Origin: Streptomyces sp. NBC_01232
GTDB taxonomy: Bacteria > Actinomycetota > Actinomycetes > Streptomycetales > Streptomycetaceae
NCBI RefSeq assembly: GCF_035989885.1
Contig: NZ_CP108518.1
Span: forward strand, 4,141,501 to 4,205,500
Reading direction: 5' to 3'
DNA: 64,000 nt
The position numbers and the translations under genes are program-made. Shown here piece after piece: positions 35,294 through 44,447 of this stretch (its first letter is position 1; each line of letters begins with the position of its first letter). The notes under the pieces are model-generated. The model was not told the DNA's origin. It saw nothing but the letters and a program-made list of their open reading frames with translations, and did no database searches.

Positions 35294-36163
35294 GTGACCT
35301 CGGCTCCCCAGCGCCCGGACGGGCCAACCCCCACGCCCCGGCTCATCGCCACCGACCTCGACGGCACCCTGCTGCGCGACGACAAGTCCGTCTCGCCACG
35401 CACCGTCGCCGCACTCGCCGCCGCCGAGGAGGCCGGAATCGAGGTCTTCTTCGTCACCGGCCGCCCGGCCCGCTGGATGGATGTGGTCAGCGACCATGTC
35501 CACGGCCATGGCCTCGCGATCTGCGCCAATGGCGCCGCGGTGGTCGATCTGCATGCCGGACGTGAATTCGTGCAGGTGAGGTCCCTCCCGCGGCCGGCCG
35601 CACTCGCCGTCGTCGATGCCCTACGGGCCGCGGCACCCGGCACTTCGTTCGCCGTGGAGCTGACCACCGGTATCAACTATGAGCCGGCGTACCCGCCCTT
35701 CTTCAAGGATCCGGGTGCCAGGGTGGCCACCGCCGAGAAGCTGCTGCACGAGGACACGGATGAAGACGCCGCGCCCGTGCTCAAGCTGCTGGCACACCAC
35801 GCCGAGCTGGCCCCGGACGAGTTCCTGATGCTGGCGCGCTCCGCCGCAGGCGAGTACGCGTCGATCACCCGCTCCAGTCCGACCTCCCTGCTGGAAGTCA
35901 GCGGGCCGGGTGTGTCCAAGGCCAGCACCCTGGCGCTGTGCTGCGCCGAGCGCGGCATTTCCCCGGCCGAGGTCGTGGCCTTCGGGGACATGCCGAACGA
36001 CGTGGAGATGCTGAGCTGGGCGGGCACCTCGTACGCGATGGGCAATGCCCACCCCGATGTGATCGCGGCCGCGTCCGGACGTACGGTCGCCAACAACGAG
36101 GACGGGGTCGCCCTCGTCATCGAGCGCATCCTGGCCGAGCGGACGGCGCAGCAGCAGGCCTGA
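35294..36163 (+). CDS. HAD superfamily (Cof-like) phosphatase
   Basis: The 289-residue protein reads VTSAPQRPDG from the GTG at 35294; in-frame ATGs at 35255 and 35276 are alternatives. HAD motifs: [18 protein letters not shown], a Lys in GVSKASTL and [13 protein letters not shown] Cof-type cap lies between motifs II and III. It is a close paralogue of the hydrolase beside serS (20856), sharing the same motif spacing, so the pair probably diverged in this lineage or earlier. The substrate is unknown. It converges on the GAF kinase gene. Confidence 0.9.
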   Translation: MTSAPQRPDGPTPTPRLIATDLDGTLLRDDKSVSPRTVAALAAAEEAGIEVFFVTGRPARWMDVVSDHVHGHGLAICANGAAVVDLHAGREFVQVRSLPRPAALAVVDALRAAAPGTSFAVELTTGINYEPAYPPFFKDPGARVATAEKLLHEDTDEDAAPVLKLLAHHAELAPDEFLMLARSAAGEYASITRSSPTSLLEVSGPGVSKASTLALCCAERGISPAEVVAFGDMPNDVEMLSWAGTSYAMGNAHPDVIAAASGRTVANNEDGVALVIERILAERTAQQQA

Positions 36164-36218
36164 TCCGAAAGAGGACGCCCCCGGGTTCCGGTCCGGACGG
36201 TCTTCGCCGGGTCGGGAT

Positions 36219-38078
36219 CTAGACGGCGGGCTGGAGCGGGGCCTCCCACCGCACGGTGGTCCCGCCGCCGTCCTCGCCGATGCCCGGACCGTACGAACTC
36301 GAGCCGCCCAGCGACTCGGCCCGTCGGCGCAGGTTCCGCAGCCCACTGCGGCGGCCTCCCTCGGGGATGCCCACCCCGTCGTCGGCGACCTCCAGCCGGA
36401 CCCCGGGCCGGCCGTCGGCGAGCGTGACGGTGGAGTCGAGGACCACTTCGATCCTGGTTGCCTCGGCATGACGGAAGGCGTTGGACAGGGCCTCGCGCAG
36501 CGCGGCGATCAGGTTCTTGCCCACCAGCTCGCCGACGACCGCGTCGATCGGGCCGAGGAAACGGTGCGCGGGCTTGAAGCCCAGGGGCACGGCAGCCATG
36601 TTGATCTCCCTCAGCACCCGGGTGCGCAGCCCGGACGGGGCCTCCGCCGGACCCTGCTGCAGGGCGAAGATCGCGGTGCGGATCTCCTGGATCGTCACGT
36701 CCAGTTCGTCCACGGCCTTGCCCACGCCGTCGCGCACCTCGGGGACGATGGACCGGCGCTGGGCGCCTTCCAGCATCAGTCCGGTGGCGAAGAGCCGCTG
36801 GATGACCAGGTCGTGCAGGTCGCGGGCGATCCGGTCGCGGTCCTCGAACACCGCCAGCCGCTCGCGGTCGCGCTGTGCCTCGGCCATCATCAGGGCGAGC
36901 GCCGCCTGCGAGGCGAACTGTGTGGCCAGAGTCCGCTCGGCCTCGGTGAAGGGGCGGCCGCCGCGGGCCCGTGGGGTCACCAGGGCTCCCAGCACCCGAC
37001 CGCCGCTCTGCAGCGGCAGCATCATGCAGGGGCCGTACTGGCTGGTGAGCCTGCTGATCGTGCGGGGGTCGGAGGCGGCGTCGTCCACGAAGACCGGCTC
37101 GCCCTCCAGCAGTCTGTCCACCACCGGGCTCTCGGCCGGGATCACCACCCCGAGCGAGGTGGCCGGGTTCTCGGCGGAGACGGCGACGATCTCCATCCCG
37201 CCCTCCTCGGCGGGCAGCATGACGATCCCTGCCGCGGAGTCGGCCAGCCGGCGGGCCTGTTCGGCGACCACCGCGAGGGCGTCATCGGCGTCCCCGCCGG
37301 ACAGGAGGGCGGTGGTCACGGCCACCGAACCGTCGATCCACCGCTCGCGCTGGGTGGCGGCCTCGTACAGCCGGGCGTTGCCGATGGCGATGCCCGCCTC
37401 GGTGGCCAGAACCCGGACCATGTGGAGGTCGTAGTCGTTGAACTCGCCGCCGTCGTTCTTCTCGGTGAGGTAGAGATTGCCGAAGATCTCGCCCTGCACC
37501 CGGATCGGCACCCCGAGGAAGGTCCTCATCGGCGGGTGGTGCGGCGGGAATCCCGCCGAGCGCGGGTCCTGCGTCAGATCGGCGAGCCGCACGGTGTCCG
37601 AGTGCGAGATCAGGGCCCCGAGCAGGCCCCGCTTCCCGTCGGGACGGTGTCCGATCCTCCGTGCCTGAGCGGGGCTGATGCCGTGGGTGACGAAGTCCGA
37701 GAGGCCGCGGCCCTCCGTGTCGACGACGCCGATCGCCGCGTAGCGGGCGTCCGCGAGTTCGGCCGCGGTTTCGCAGATGCGGTCCAGTGTGGAGTGCAGC
37801 TCCAGCCCGGTCCCGACCGACCTCATGGCCTCCAGCAGTTGCGGTACGCGGGCCGTGAGCTCGGTGGACAGGCCGTGCAGACTCCTGGTGGCCTGGGTGG
37901 CGGCCACCAGCGGGTCCTGCGCCGCGGTCGCTCCCTGCGTCGCCGGAGTGCCAGGAGTCTCCCGGGTTCCCAAGGTTTCCGGGCTTCCCGGGCTTCCCGG
38001 GCTTCCCTGCGATGGATCCGATGGATCCGACGGATCCGACGGGGGATCCGGCGATTCCTGCGGCTGCTGCACTGACAT
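36219..38078 (-). CDS. GAF-domain sensor histidine kinase (DevS-like)
   Basis: The 619-residue cytoplasmic kinase has a low-complexity N terminus (1-50, Pro/Ser/Asp/Gly repeats), two GAF domains (about 85-235 and 250-405), a HisKA_3 box (RDLHDLVIQRLFATG) and a GHKL ATPase domain. The first GAF contains FPPHHPPMRTFLGVP, the region that holds the haem ligand His in mycobacterial DevS/DosS, so haem-based redox, oxygen or NO sensing is plausible. It lies 24 bases after cydCD, suggesting co-transcription with the oxidase genes. No response regulator is adjacent. Confidence 0.92.
   Translation of the reverse strand: MSVQQPQESPDPPSDPSDPSDPSQGSPGSPGSPETLGTRETPGTPATQGATAAQDPLVAATQATRSLHGLSTELTARVPQLLEAMRSVGTGLELHSTLDRICETAAELADARYAAIGVVDTEGRGLSDFVTHGISPAQARRIGHRPDGKRGLLGALISHSDTVRLADLTQDPRSAGFPPHHPPMRTFLGVPIRVQGEIFGNLYLTEKNDGGEFNDYDLHMVRVLATEAGIAIGNARLYEAATQRERWIDGSVAVTTALLSGGDADDALAVVAEQARRLADSAAGIVMLPAEEGGMEIVAVSAENPATSLGVVIPAESPVVDRLLEGEPVFVDDAASDPRTISRLTSQYGPCMMLPLQSGGRVLGALVTPRARGGRPFTEAERTLATQFASQAALALMMAEAQRDRERLAVFEDRDRIARDLHDLVIQRLFATGLMLEGAQRRSIVPEVRDGVGKAVDELDVTIQEIRTAIFALQQGPAEAPSGLRTRVLREINMAAVPLGFKPAHRFLGPIDAVVGELVGKNLIAALREALSNAFRHAEATRIEVVLDSTVTLADGRPGVRLEVADDGVGIPEGGRRSGLRNLRRRAESLGGSSSYGPGIGEDGGGTTVRWEAPLQPAV
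37971..38052. repeat. Tandem repeats in the GAF kinase 5' end
   Basis: Two arrays lie together: about three to four units of a 9-base GCTTCCCGG-type repeat (from about 37976 to 38006), then GATGGATCC/GACGGATCC-type units to about 38050. They encode the Pro/Ser/Asp/Gly-rich N terminus and may vary in length between strains. Confidence 0.75.
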
Positions 38079-38102
38079 GGTCCTGAGACTAGTTAGTCCC
38101 GA

Positions 38103-41100
38103 TTAGCGGGGAAAGTTGGCCAAAGTCCCGTCCGTTGCCCTTTCGCGCTCCAGCAGCCGCCGCAGCGGCCCTTCGGCGACGGCCAGCTCCGCGTACGCGC
38201 CGCGCTGCACGACCGCACCGCCGTCCAGCACGAGCACCTCGTCGACCGCCTCCAGGCCGGCCAGCCGGTGTGTGATCAGCACGGTGGTCCGGCCCTCGGT
38301 CGCGGCCAGCAGATCCGCCGTCAGGGCGTCCGCCGTGGCCAGGTCCAGGTGCTCGGCCGGCTCGTCCAGAACCAGTACGGGGAAGTCCGCGAGCAACGCC
38401 CGGGCCAGGGCCAGCCGCTGGCGCTGACCGCCCGAGATCCGCTCCCCGTGCTCGCCGACCAGCGTGTCCAGCCCCTCCGGAAGTCCGTCGGCCCACTCCA
38501 GCAGCCGGGCCGCGGCCAGTGCCTCCCGCAGCTGCTCCTCGCTCGCCCCGGGCCGGGCCAGGCGCAGGTTCTCCCGTACCGAGCTGTCGAAGATGTGCGC
38601 GTCCTGGGCGCACAGGCCCACGAGGGCCCGTACGTCGTCGCCGTCGAGCGTGCGCGCGTCTTTTCCGCCCAGGCTGTAGGTGCCTGCGGCCGGGTCCAGG
38701 AATCGGAGGAGGACCTGGGCCAGGGTGGTCTTGCCGGAGCCCGAGGGACCGACGACGGCGATGCGCCGGCCGGCCTCCAGGGTCAGGTCCAGATCGCGCA
38801 CCGCGGCACGTTCCTGCCCGGGGTGGCGGGCGGTGAGCCCCGTCAGACGCAGCGGGAACGGCGAGGCGGGGGCCGCGGCGGCGTGCTCCGGCTCCATGAC
38901 CGGGACCGGCGCGTCGATGACCTCGTAGACCCGCTCGGCGCTACGGCGCACCCGCTGGCGGTACTGGACGGCGAGCGGAAGCCCGTTCACCGCCTCGAAG
39001 GCGGCCAGCGGTGTCAGGACCGCGACGGCCATGGCCACCCCGGACAGCCGTCCGTCGTACACGGCGTTCGCGGCGACGGCCGCGGCGGCCACGACAGTGA
39101 GTCCGCACACCAGGGCGGAGAGGCCGCTGCCCAGCCCGGCCGCGGCCGAGCCCCGTGCGGCGATGTGCGTCAGCAGGCCGTCGCTCTCCCGCGCCCGGCC
39201 CTTGCGGTCCTCCAGCGCGCCGGCCACGGTCAGCTCCGCGGTCCCGGTGAGCAGATCGGCCACCCGGGTGGCGAGTTCGCCCCGGGCGGGCGCGAGCCTT
39301 CGCTCCGCACGGCGGGCGCAGGCCCCGCTGACCAACGGCACCGCGATACCGGCGGCGAGCAGTCCGACGGCGAGCACGGCTCCGGCCTCGGGCAGCAGCC
39401 AGGTGGTGAAGGCGACCGAGCCGGTTCCGACGAGCACGGCCGTGCCGACGGGCAGCAGCCAGCGCAGCCAGTAGTCCTGCAATGCGTCGGCGTCGGCCAC
39501 CAGCCGGGCCAGCAGGTCACCGCGCCGGTGCTCGCGCAGCCCGGCGGGCGCGATGCGCTCCAGTCGGCGGTACACGGAGACCCGCAGGTCGGCGAGCATC
39601 CGCAGCACGGCGTCGTGCGAGACGAGCCGCTCCGCGTACCGGAAGACGGCGCGGCCCATTCCGAAGGCCCGGGTGGCCGTGACGGCAACCATCAGGTAGA
39701 GCACGGGCGGCTGTTCCGAGGCCCGCGAGATCAGCCAGCCCGACACGGCCATCAGGCCGACGCTGCATCCGACGGCCAGCGCGCCGAGCAACAGACCGAG
39801 CCTGAAGCGTCCTTGCCATGCCTTCGCGACGGCCCGCACCCGGCGCAGCGGATCACCGGCCGCCACCGAGCCGGCGCCCTTCCCGCGACGGGGCCGTGCC
39901 TGTTCGGGAGCGGCACCGAGGATCCACTCCCCGGCGTCCCGGCCACGGCCGTCGGGGGACCGGAGCCCGGCGCCGACGGGGGAGGCGACGCGGCGGGGGA
40001 GCAGCCGCTCCGCCGACGGTCCCTCGGGGGCGCAACCCGCCTCGATCACCGCCACCCGGTCCGCGACCGCGAGCAGCGCCGGCCGGTGCACGACCAGCAG
40101 CACGGTCCGTCCCGCGGAAAGCCGGCGGACCGCGTCCACGATCCCCGCCTCGGTCCCGCCGTCCAGCGCCGCCGTCGGCTCGTCCAGGAGCAGCACCGGC
40201 CGGTCCGCGAGGAACGCGCGCGCCAGGGCCAGGCGCTGCCTCTGTCCGGCGGACAGTCCCACACCACCCTCGCCCAGCGGGGTCTGCACCCCGTGCGGCA
40301 GCGCGGTCACGAACTCCCAGGCCCCGGCGTCCTTCAACGCCTCGGTCACCTGCGTGTCCGAGGCGCCCCTACGGGCCAGCCGTACGTTCTCGGCGATCGT
40401 CCCGGCGAACAGGTGCGGCCGCTGCGGCACCCACGCAATCTGCTCCCGCCAGTGCTCCGGCGACAGCTCTGCCAGGTCCACGCCCGCGACCCGGACCCGT
40501 CCTGCGGTCGGTGTCACGAACCCCAGCAGCACCTGGAGCAGCGTGGACTTACCCGCTCCGCTCGGGCCGGTGAGGGCCACGCACTCCCCCGGACCGACCG
40601 TCAGCGAGACCGGCCGGGGCGATTCCTCTCCCCGGCCCTCGTAGCGGACGGCGATGCCTTCGATCTCGATGCGCAGGGGAGCACCGACCGGCAGCTCGGC
40701 CGTGCCGGCCGGCCTCGTGGCGGGGGTCTCCAGAACCTCGAAGATCTCCTCGGCGGCCGCCAGTCCTTCGGCGGCGGCGTGGTACTGGGCGCCCACCTGC
40801 CGCAGCGGCAAGTACGCCTCGGGCGCCAGGATCAGGATGACCAGGCCCGTGTAGAGGTCCAGTTCGCCGTGGACCAGCCGCATGCCGATGGTCACGGCCA
40901 CCAGTGCCACCGACAGGGTCGCCAGCAGTTCCAGCGCGAAGGACGAGAGGAAGGCGATGCGCAAGGTCCGCATCGTCGCGCGCCGGTAGTCGTCGGTGAT
41001 CTTGCGGATCGATTCGGCCTGCGCCTTGGCCCGGCCGAAGACCTTCAGGGTGGGAAGCCCGGCCACCACGTCGAGGAAGTGACCCGACAGCCGCGAGAGC

Positions 41101-41684
41101 AGCCGCCACTGGCGGTCCATCCGGGACTGGGTGGCCATGCCGATGAGGATCATGAACACGGGGATCAGGGGCAGCGTCACCACGATGATGGCCGCCGACA
41201 CCCAGTCCTCGGTGACGATACGGGCGAGCACCGCCACCGGCACGACCACCGCGAGCCCCAGCTGGGGCAGGTAGCGGGAGAAGTAGTCGTCGAGGGCGTC
41301 CACACCGCGGGTGGCCAGTGAGACCAGCGATCCGGTCCGCTGCCCGGTGAGCCATCCGGGCCCGAGCTCGGCGGCCCGGTCCAGCAGCCTGCCCCGCAGC
41401 TCCGACTTGACCGCGGCGCCCGCCCGGTGCGCGGCCAGTTCCGTCAGCCAGGCGATCAGCCCGCGTCCGAGCGCCACCGCCGCGAGCAGCAGCAGTGGCG
41501 TACGGAGCTCCCCGGCGTCGAGCCCCCGCTCGAAGGCGCCGACCACGATCTCGGCGATGAGCATGGCCTGACCGACGACCAGTCCCGCCCCGGCAAGACC
41601 CAGGGCCACCACAGCCCCCAGGAAGAGGCGGGTGGAACGGGCGTACCGGAGCAGGCGCGGGTCGATCGGTTTCACGTGAAACAT
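38103..41684 (-). CDS. cydCD: CydDC fusion: heterodimeric cysteine/glutathione ABC exporter
   Basis: This 1193-residue protein fuses two ABC half-transporters, CydD then CydC, as in other actinobacteria. Each half has six membrane helices and an ATPase. The first ATPase has GPSGAGKST and LSAGQRQRLALARAF; the second has GPSGSGKTT and ISGGQRQRLALARAL. CydDC exports thiols and is needed for cytochrome bd assembly. It starts at the ATG at 41684 (MFHVKP), where the first codons form a parS site. It follows cydB by 47 bases, so it belongs to the cydAB transcript. A Gly/Arg/Pro-rich linker joins the halves (about 560-600). Confidence 0.95.
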   Translation of the reverse strand: MFHVKPIDPRLLRYARSTRLFLGAVVALGLAGAGLVVGQAMLIAEIVVGAFERGLDAGELRTPLLLLAAVALGRGLIAWLTELAAHRAGAAVKSELRGRLLDRAAELGPGWLTGQRTGSLVSLATRGVDALDDYFSRYLPQLGLAVVVPVAVLARIVTEDWVSAAIIVVTLPLIPVFMILIGMATQSRMDRQWRLLSRLSGHFLDVVAGLPTLKVFGRAKAQAESIRKITDDYRRATMRTLRIAFLSSFALELLATLSVALVAVTIGMRLVHGELDLYTGLVILILAPEAYLPLRQVGAQYHAAAEGLAAAEEIFEVLETPATRPAGTAELPVGAPLRIEIEGIAVRYEGRGEESPRPVSLTVGPGECVALTGPSGAGKSTLLQVLLGFVTPTAGRVRVAGVDLAELSPEHWREQIAWVPQRPHLFAGTIAENVRLARRGASDTQVTEALKDAGAWEFVTALPHGVQTPLGEGGVGLSAGQRQRLALARAFLADRPVLLLDEPTAALDGGTEAGIVDAVRRLSAGRTVLLVVHRPALLAVADRVAVIEAGCAPEGPSAERLLPRRVASPVGAGLRSPDGRGRDAGEWILGAAPEQARPRRGKGAGSVAAGDPLRRVRAVAKAWQGRFRLGLLLGALAVGCSVGLMAVSGWLISRASEQPPVLYLMVAVTATRAFGMGRAVFRYAERLVSHDAVLRMLADLRVSVYRRLERIAPAGLREHRRGDLLARLVADADALQDYWLRWLLPVGTAVLVGTGSVAFTTWLLPEAGAVLAVGLLAAGIAVPLVSGACARRAERRLAPARGELATRVADLLTGTAELTVAGALEDRKGRARESDGLLTHIAARGSAAAGLGSGLSALVCGLTVVAAAAVAANAVYDGRLSGVAMAVAVLTPLAAFEAVNGLPLAVQYRQRVRRSAERVYEVIDAPVPVMEPEHAAAAPASPFPLRLTGLTARHPGQERAAVRDLDLTLEAGRRIAVVGPSGSGKTTLAQVLLRFLDPAAGTYSLGGKDARTLDGDDVRALVGLCAQDAHIFDSSVRENLRLARPGASEEQLREALAAARLLEWADGLPEGLDTLVGEHGERISGGQRQRLALARALLADFPVLVLDEPAEHLDLATADALTADLLAATEGRTTVLITHRLAGLEAVDEVLVLDGGAVVQRGAYAELAVAEGPLRRLLERERATDGTLANFPR
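41668..41683. other. parS: parS site overlapping the cydCD start codon
   Basis: GGTTTCACGTGAAACA matches the 14-base core exactly, with one mismatch at the outer left position. It encodes residues 1-6 of CydCD (MFHVKP) and may lie over its ribosome site. Confidence 0.9.
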
Positions 41685-41731
41685 CCCCTCGGGGAGGTCA
41701 GCCGGACAGGCAGGTCATACGTCGCGGGGAC

Positions 41732-42733
41732 TCAGTGCACATCGACGATGTGCTGCGTCCCGATCCGCTTGCGGAACACCCAGTACGTCCAGCCCTGGTA
41801 GAGCAGCACGAGCGGGGTGGCCACGGCCGCACACCAGGTCATGATCTTCAGGGTGTACGCGCTCGACGACGCGTTGGTGACCGTGAGGTTCCAGGCGGGG
41901 TCCAGCGAAGACGGCATGACGTTCGGGAAAAGCGTGAGGAACAGCATCGCGACGGCCGCCGCGATGGTGACCCCGGACAGTGCGAACGACCAGCCTTCGC
42001 GGCCCATCTGGTTGAAGGCGAGTGCCCCGACCAGCGCCAGCACCGCGACGATCATCGCGATCAGGCTCGTTCCGTCCCCGCGTGACACCTGCGTCCAGAT
42101 CAGGAAGACCAGGGCCAGTACGGCAGTGACGGCACCCAGCCGGGTCGCCAGCCTGCGCGAGCGGTCCCGGATGTCACCGACGGTCTTGAGCGAGGCGAAG
42201 ACCGTGCCGTGGAAGGTGAACAGGGTGAGCGTGACCAGTCCGCCGAGGACCGAGTAGACGTTCAGCAGGTCGAAGAAGGTGCCGACGTACTCCATGTCCG
42301 CGTCGATCTTGACCCCGCGCACGATGTTGGCGAAGGCCACGCCCCACAGGAACGCGGGGATCAACGAGGTCCAGAAGATCGCGTGTTCCCAGTTGGTCTG
42401 CCACCTGTCCTCGGGGCGCTTGTGCCGGTACTCGAAGGCGACGCCACGGATGATGAGGCAGATCAGGATGAGCAGCAGCGGCAGGTAGAAGCCTGAGAAG
42501 AGGGTGGCGTACCAGTCGGGGAAGGCGGCGAAGGTGGCCCCGCCCGCGGTGAGCAGCCAGACCTCGTTGCCGTCCCACACGGGCCCGATCGTATTGATCA
42601 GAACCCGCTTCTCCGTGCGGTCGCGGGCGAGCAGCTTGGTCAGGACGCCGACTCCGAAGTCGAAACCCTCCAGGAAGAAGTAGCCGGTCCACAGGACGGC
42701 GATGAGTACGAACCAGACATCGTGGAGTTGCAT
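41732..42733 (-). CDS. cydB: Cytochrome bd oxidase subunit II
   Basis: The 333-residue, eight-helix membrane protein begins MQLHDVWFVLIAVLWTGYFF with FLEGFDFGVGVL, the N-terminal CydB signature. Other family marks are GPVWDGNEVWLLTAGGATFA and WWGVAF-like positions in helix three. With CydA it forms the quinol oxidase that reduces O2 at low oxygen without pumping protons. The start is the ATG at 42733, 18 bases after cydA. cydCD follows. Confidence 0.96.
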   Translation of the reverse strand: MQLHDVWFVLIAVLWTGYFFLEGFDFGVGVLTKLLARDRTEKRVLINTIGPVWDGNEVWLLTAGGATFAAFPDWYATLFSGFYLPLLLILICLIIRGVAFEYRHKRPEDRWQTNWEHAIFWTSLIPAFLWGVAFANIVRGVKIDADMEYVGTFFDLLNVYSVLGGLVTLTLFTFHGTVFASLKTVGDIRDRSRRLATRLGAVTAVLALVFLIWTQVSRGDGTSLIAMIVAVLALVGALAFNQMGREGWSFALSGVTIAAAVAMLFLTLFPNVMPSSLDPAWNLTVTNASSSAYTLKIMTWCAAVATPLVLLYQGWTYWVFRKRIGTQHIVDVH

Positions 42734-42751
42734 GGTGTGCGCTCCTCGGCC

Positions 42752-44257
42752 TCAGTACGAGAAGGCCATCGGCCGGTCGGGGTTCTTGTCGTCCCCACCG
42801 ATCTTGGTGGGCGGGTTGAGATCTGCCTCGGTGAGTTCGGGCGGTCCGGCCTTGACATACTTGATCATGAGCCGGACCTCGATCACGGCCAGCACCGCGT
42901 ACAGGAGCGTGAAGCCGATCATCGAGGTGAGCACCTCGGCCTGGGAGACGTGCGGTGAGACCGCATCCCTGGTGCGCAGGACCCCGTAGACCACCCAGGG
43001 CTGGCGGCCCATCTCGGTGAAGATCCAGCCCCAGGAGTTGGCCATGAGCGGGAAGCCCATGGTCCAGAGCGCGACGATCCAGTAGAGGTTGGCGAACTTC
43101 GGACTCAGCGGCTTCTTGAAGAGCACCAGGTGCGGGACCTCGTCCTCACCGGTCCGCAGCCCGGCCGGCAGCAGGAAGCGCTTGCGGGTCAGCCACAGAC
43201 CCAGTGCTCCGATGCCGAGGGAGGCCATGCCGAAGCCGATCATCCAGCGGAAGCCCCAGTAGGCGACGGCGATGTTGGGCCGGTAGTCGCCGGGACCGAA
43301 CTTCTCCTGCTGGGCCTTGTTGACGTCGTTGATGCCCGGGACGAAGGAGGTGAAGTCGTCGTTGGCCAGGAAGGACAGCAGGCCGGGGATCTCTATCGCG
43401 ACCTTGTTGTGGCCCTTGTCGACGTCCCCGTAGGCGAAGACGGAGAAAGGCGCGGGCGCCTCGCCGTCCCACAGCGCCTCCGCGGCGGCCATCTTCATGG
43501 GCTGCTGCTTGTACATCACCTTGCCGAGCAGGTCGCCGCTGATCGCCGTGCCCATACCGGCGATGATCATGACGATCAGGCCCAGGCGCAGCGAGCTCCG
43601 CATCACGGGGACGTGCTTCTTGCGCGCCAGGTGATAGGCGGATATCCCGGCCATGAACGCGCCGCCGACCAGAAAGGCGGCCGTGATGGTGTGGAAGAAC
43701 TGGGTGAGCGCGGTGTTCTGGGTCAGCACGAGCCAGAAGTCGGTGAGCTCGGCCCGGCCCCGCTCCTCGTCGATGCGGTATCCGACGGGATGCTGCATCC
43801 AGGAATTGGCCGCCAGGATGAAATAGGCGGACAGGACGGTGCCCATGGACACCATCCAGATGCAGGCCAGGTGGATCTTCTTCGGCAGTTTGTCCCAGCC
43901 GAAGATCCACAGACCGATGAAGGTCGACTCGAAGAAGAAGGCGATCAGCGCTTCGAAGGCGAGGGGGGCTCCGAAGACGTCCCCGACGAATCGCGAGTAG
44001 TCGGACCAGTTCATGCCGAACTGGAACTCCTGGACGATGCCGGTGACGACACCCATCGCGATATTGATCAAGAAAAGCTTTCCCCAGAATTTCGTGGCCC
44101 TGAGGTACTTCTCCTTCTCGGTGCGCACCCATGCGGTCTGCAGGCCGGCCGTGAGCGCGGCGAGGGAGATCGTCAGGGGTACGAAGAGGAAGTGATAGAC
44201 GGTGGTGATGCCGAACTGCCATCGCGCCAGAGTCTCCGGCGCCAAAGCTAGGTCCAC
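42752..44257 (-). CDS. cydA: Cytochrome bd oxidase subunit I
   Basis: The 501-residue protein has His22 (TTVYHFLFV), the b595 haem ligand position, then the quinol loop region and GWIFTEMGRQPW with the b558 methionine nearby. The Q-loop is the short type. CydA carries the three haems of the oxidase. The start is the ATG at 44257 (MDLALAPETLARWQF). Upstream, 84 bases away, lies a Rex operator (44341-44358), so the operon should be switched on when the NADH/NAD+ ratio rises under low oxygen. It heads cydA-cydB-cydCD and probably the GAF kinase. Confidence 0.97.
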   Translation of the reverse strand: MDLALAPETLARWQFGITTVYHFLFVPLTISLAALTAGLQTAWVRTEKEKYLRATKFWGKLFLINIAMGVVTGIVQEFQFGMNWSDYSRFVGDVFGAPLAFEALIAFFFESTFIGLWIFGWDKLPKKIHLACIWMVSMGTVLSAYFILAANSWMQHPVGYRIDEERGRAELTDFWLVLTQNTALTQFFHTITAAFLVGGAFMAGISAYHLARKKHVPVMRSSLRLGLIVMIIAGMGTAISGDLLGKVMYKQQPMKMAAAEALWDGEAPAPFSVFAYGDVDKGHNKVAIEIPGLLSFLANDDFTSFVPGINDVNKAQQEKFGPGDYRPNIAVAYWGFRWMIGFGMASLGIGALGLWLTRKRFLLPAGLRTGEDEVPHLVLFKKPLSPKFANLYWIVALWTMGFPLMANSWGWIFTEMGRQPWVVYGVLRTRDAVSPHVSQAEVLTSMIGFTLLYAVLAVIEVRLMIKYVKAGPPELTEADLNPPTKIGGDDKNPDRPMAFSY

Positions 44258-44340
44258 GTCCTCGTCTCCTTCGCGTCGCCGTGGTCACGCGGCACTCTGC
44301 CTGGTGTGCCCCACCCAATACGGGAGCAAGTAGGACACGC

Positions 44341-44358
44341 TTGTGAACGCGTTCACAT
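44341..44358. promoter_or_regulatory. Rex operator (ROP) upstream of cydA
   Basis: TTGTGAACGCGTTCACAT has the two Rex half-sites TTGTGAA and TTCACA spaced by CGCG, one base from the consensus TTGTGAANNNNTTCACAA. A third TTCACAAG half-site follows directly (44358-44365). Confidence 0.88.
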
Positions 44359-44419
44359 TCACAAGCATTATGTCGCACCACTCTCGGCCACCTTCGGGCG
44401 GGGTACCCCTCTAGCCAAT

Positions 44420-44442
44420 TGATTCAACAGATTGTTGAATCA
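44420..44442. promoter_or_regulatory. Inverted repeat operator-like element upstream of the cyclophilin-like gene
   Basis: TGATTCAACA (44420-44429) and TGTTGAATCA (44433-44442) form perfect 10-base arms with a 3-base spacer, ending 5 bases before the gene's ATG. This position would block initiation if bound. Confidence 0.65.
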
Positions 44443-44447
44443 GGCTC

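Noticed and set aside
38268..41321. A plus-strand open frame of about 1000 codons opposite cydCD
   Set aside because: It is a shadow of the CydCD coding strand; composition is dominated by Gln, Gly, Arg and His with no domain.
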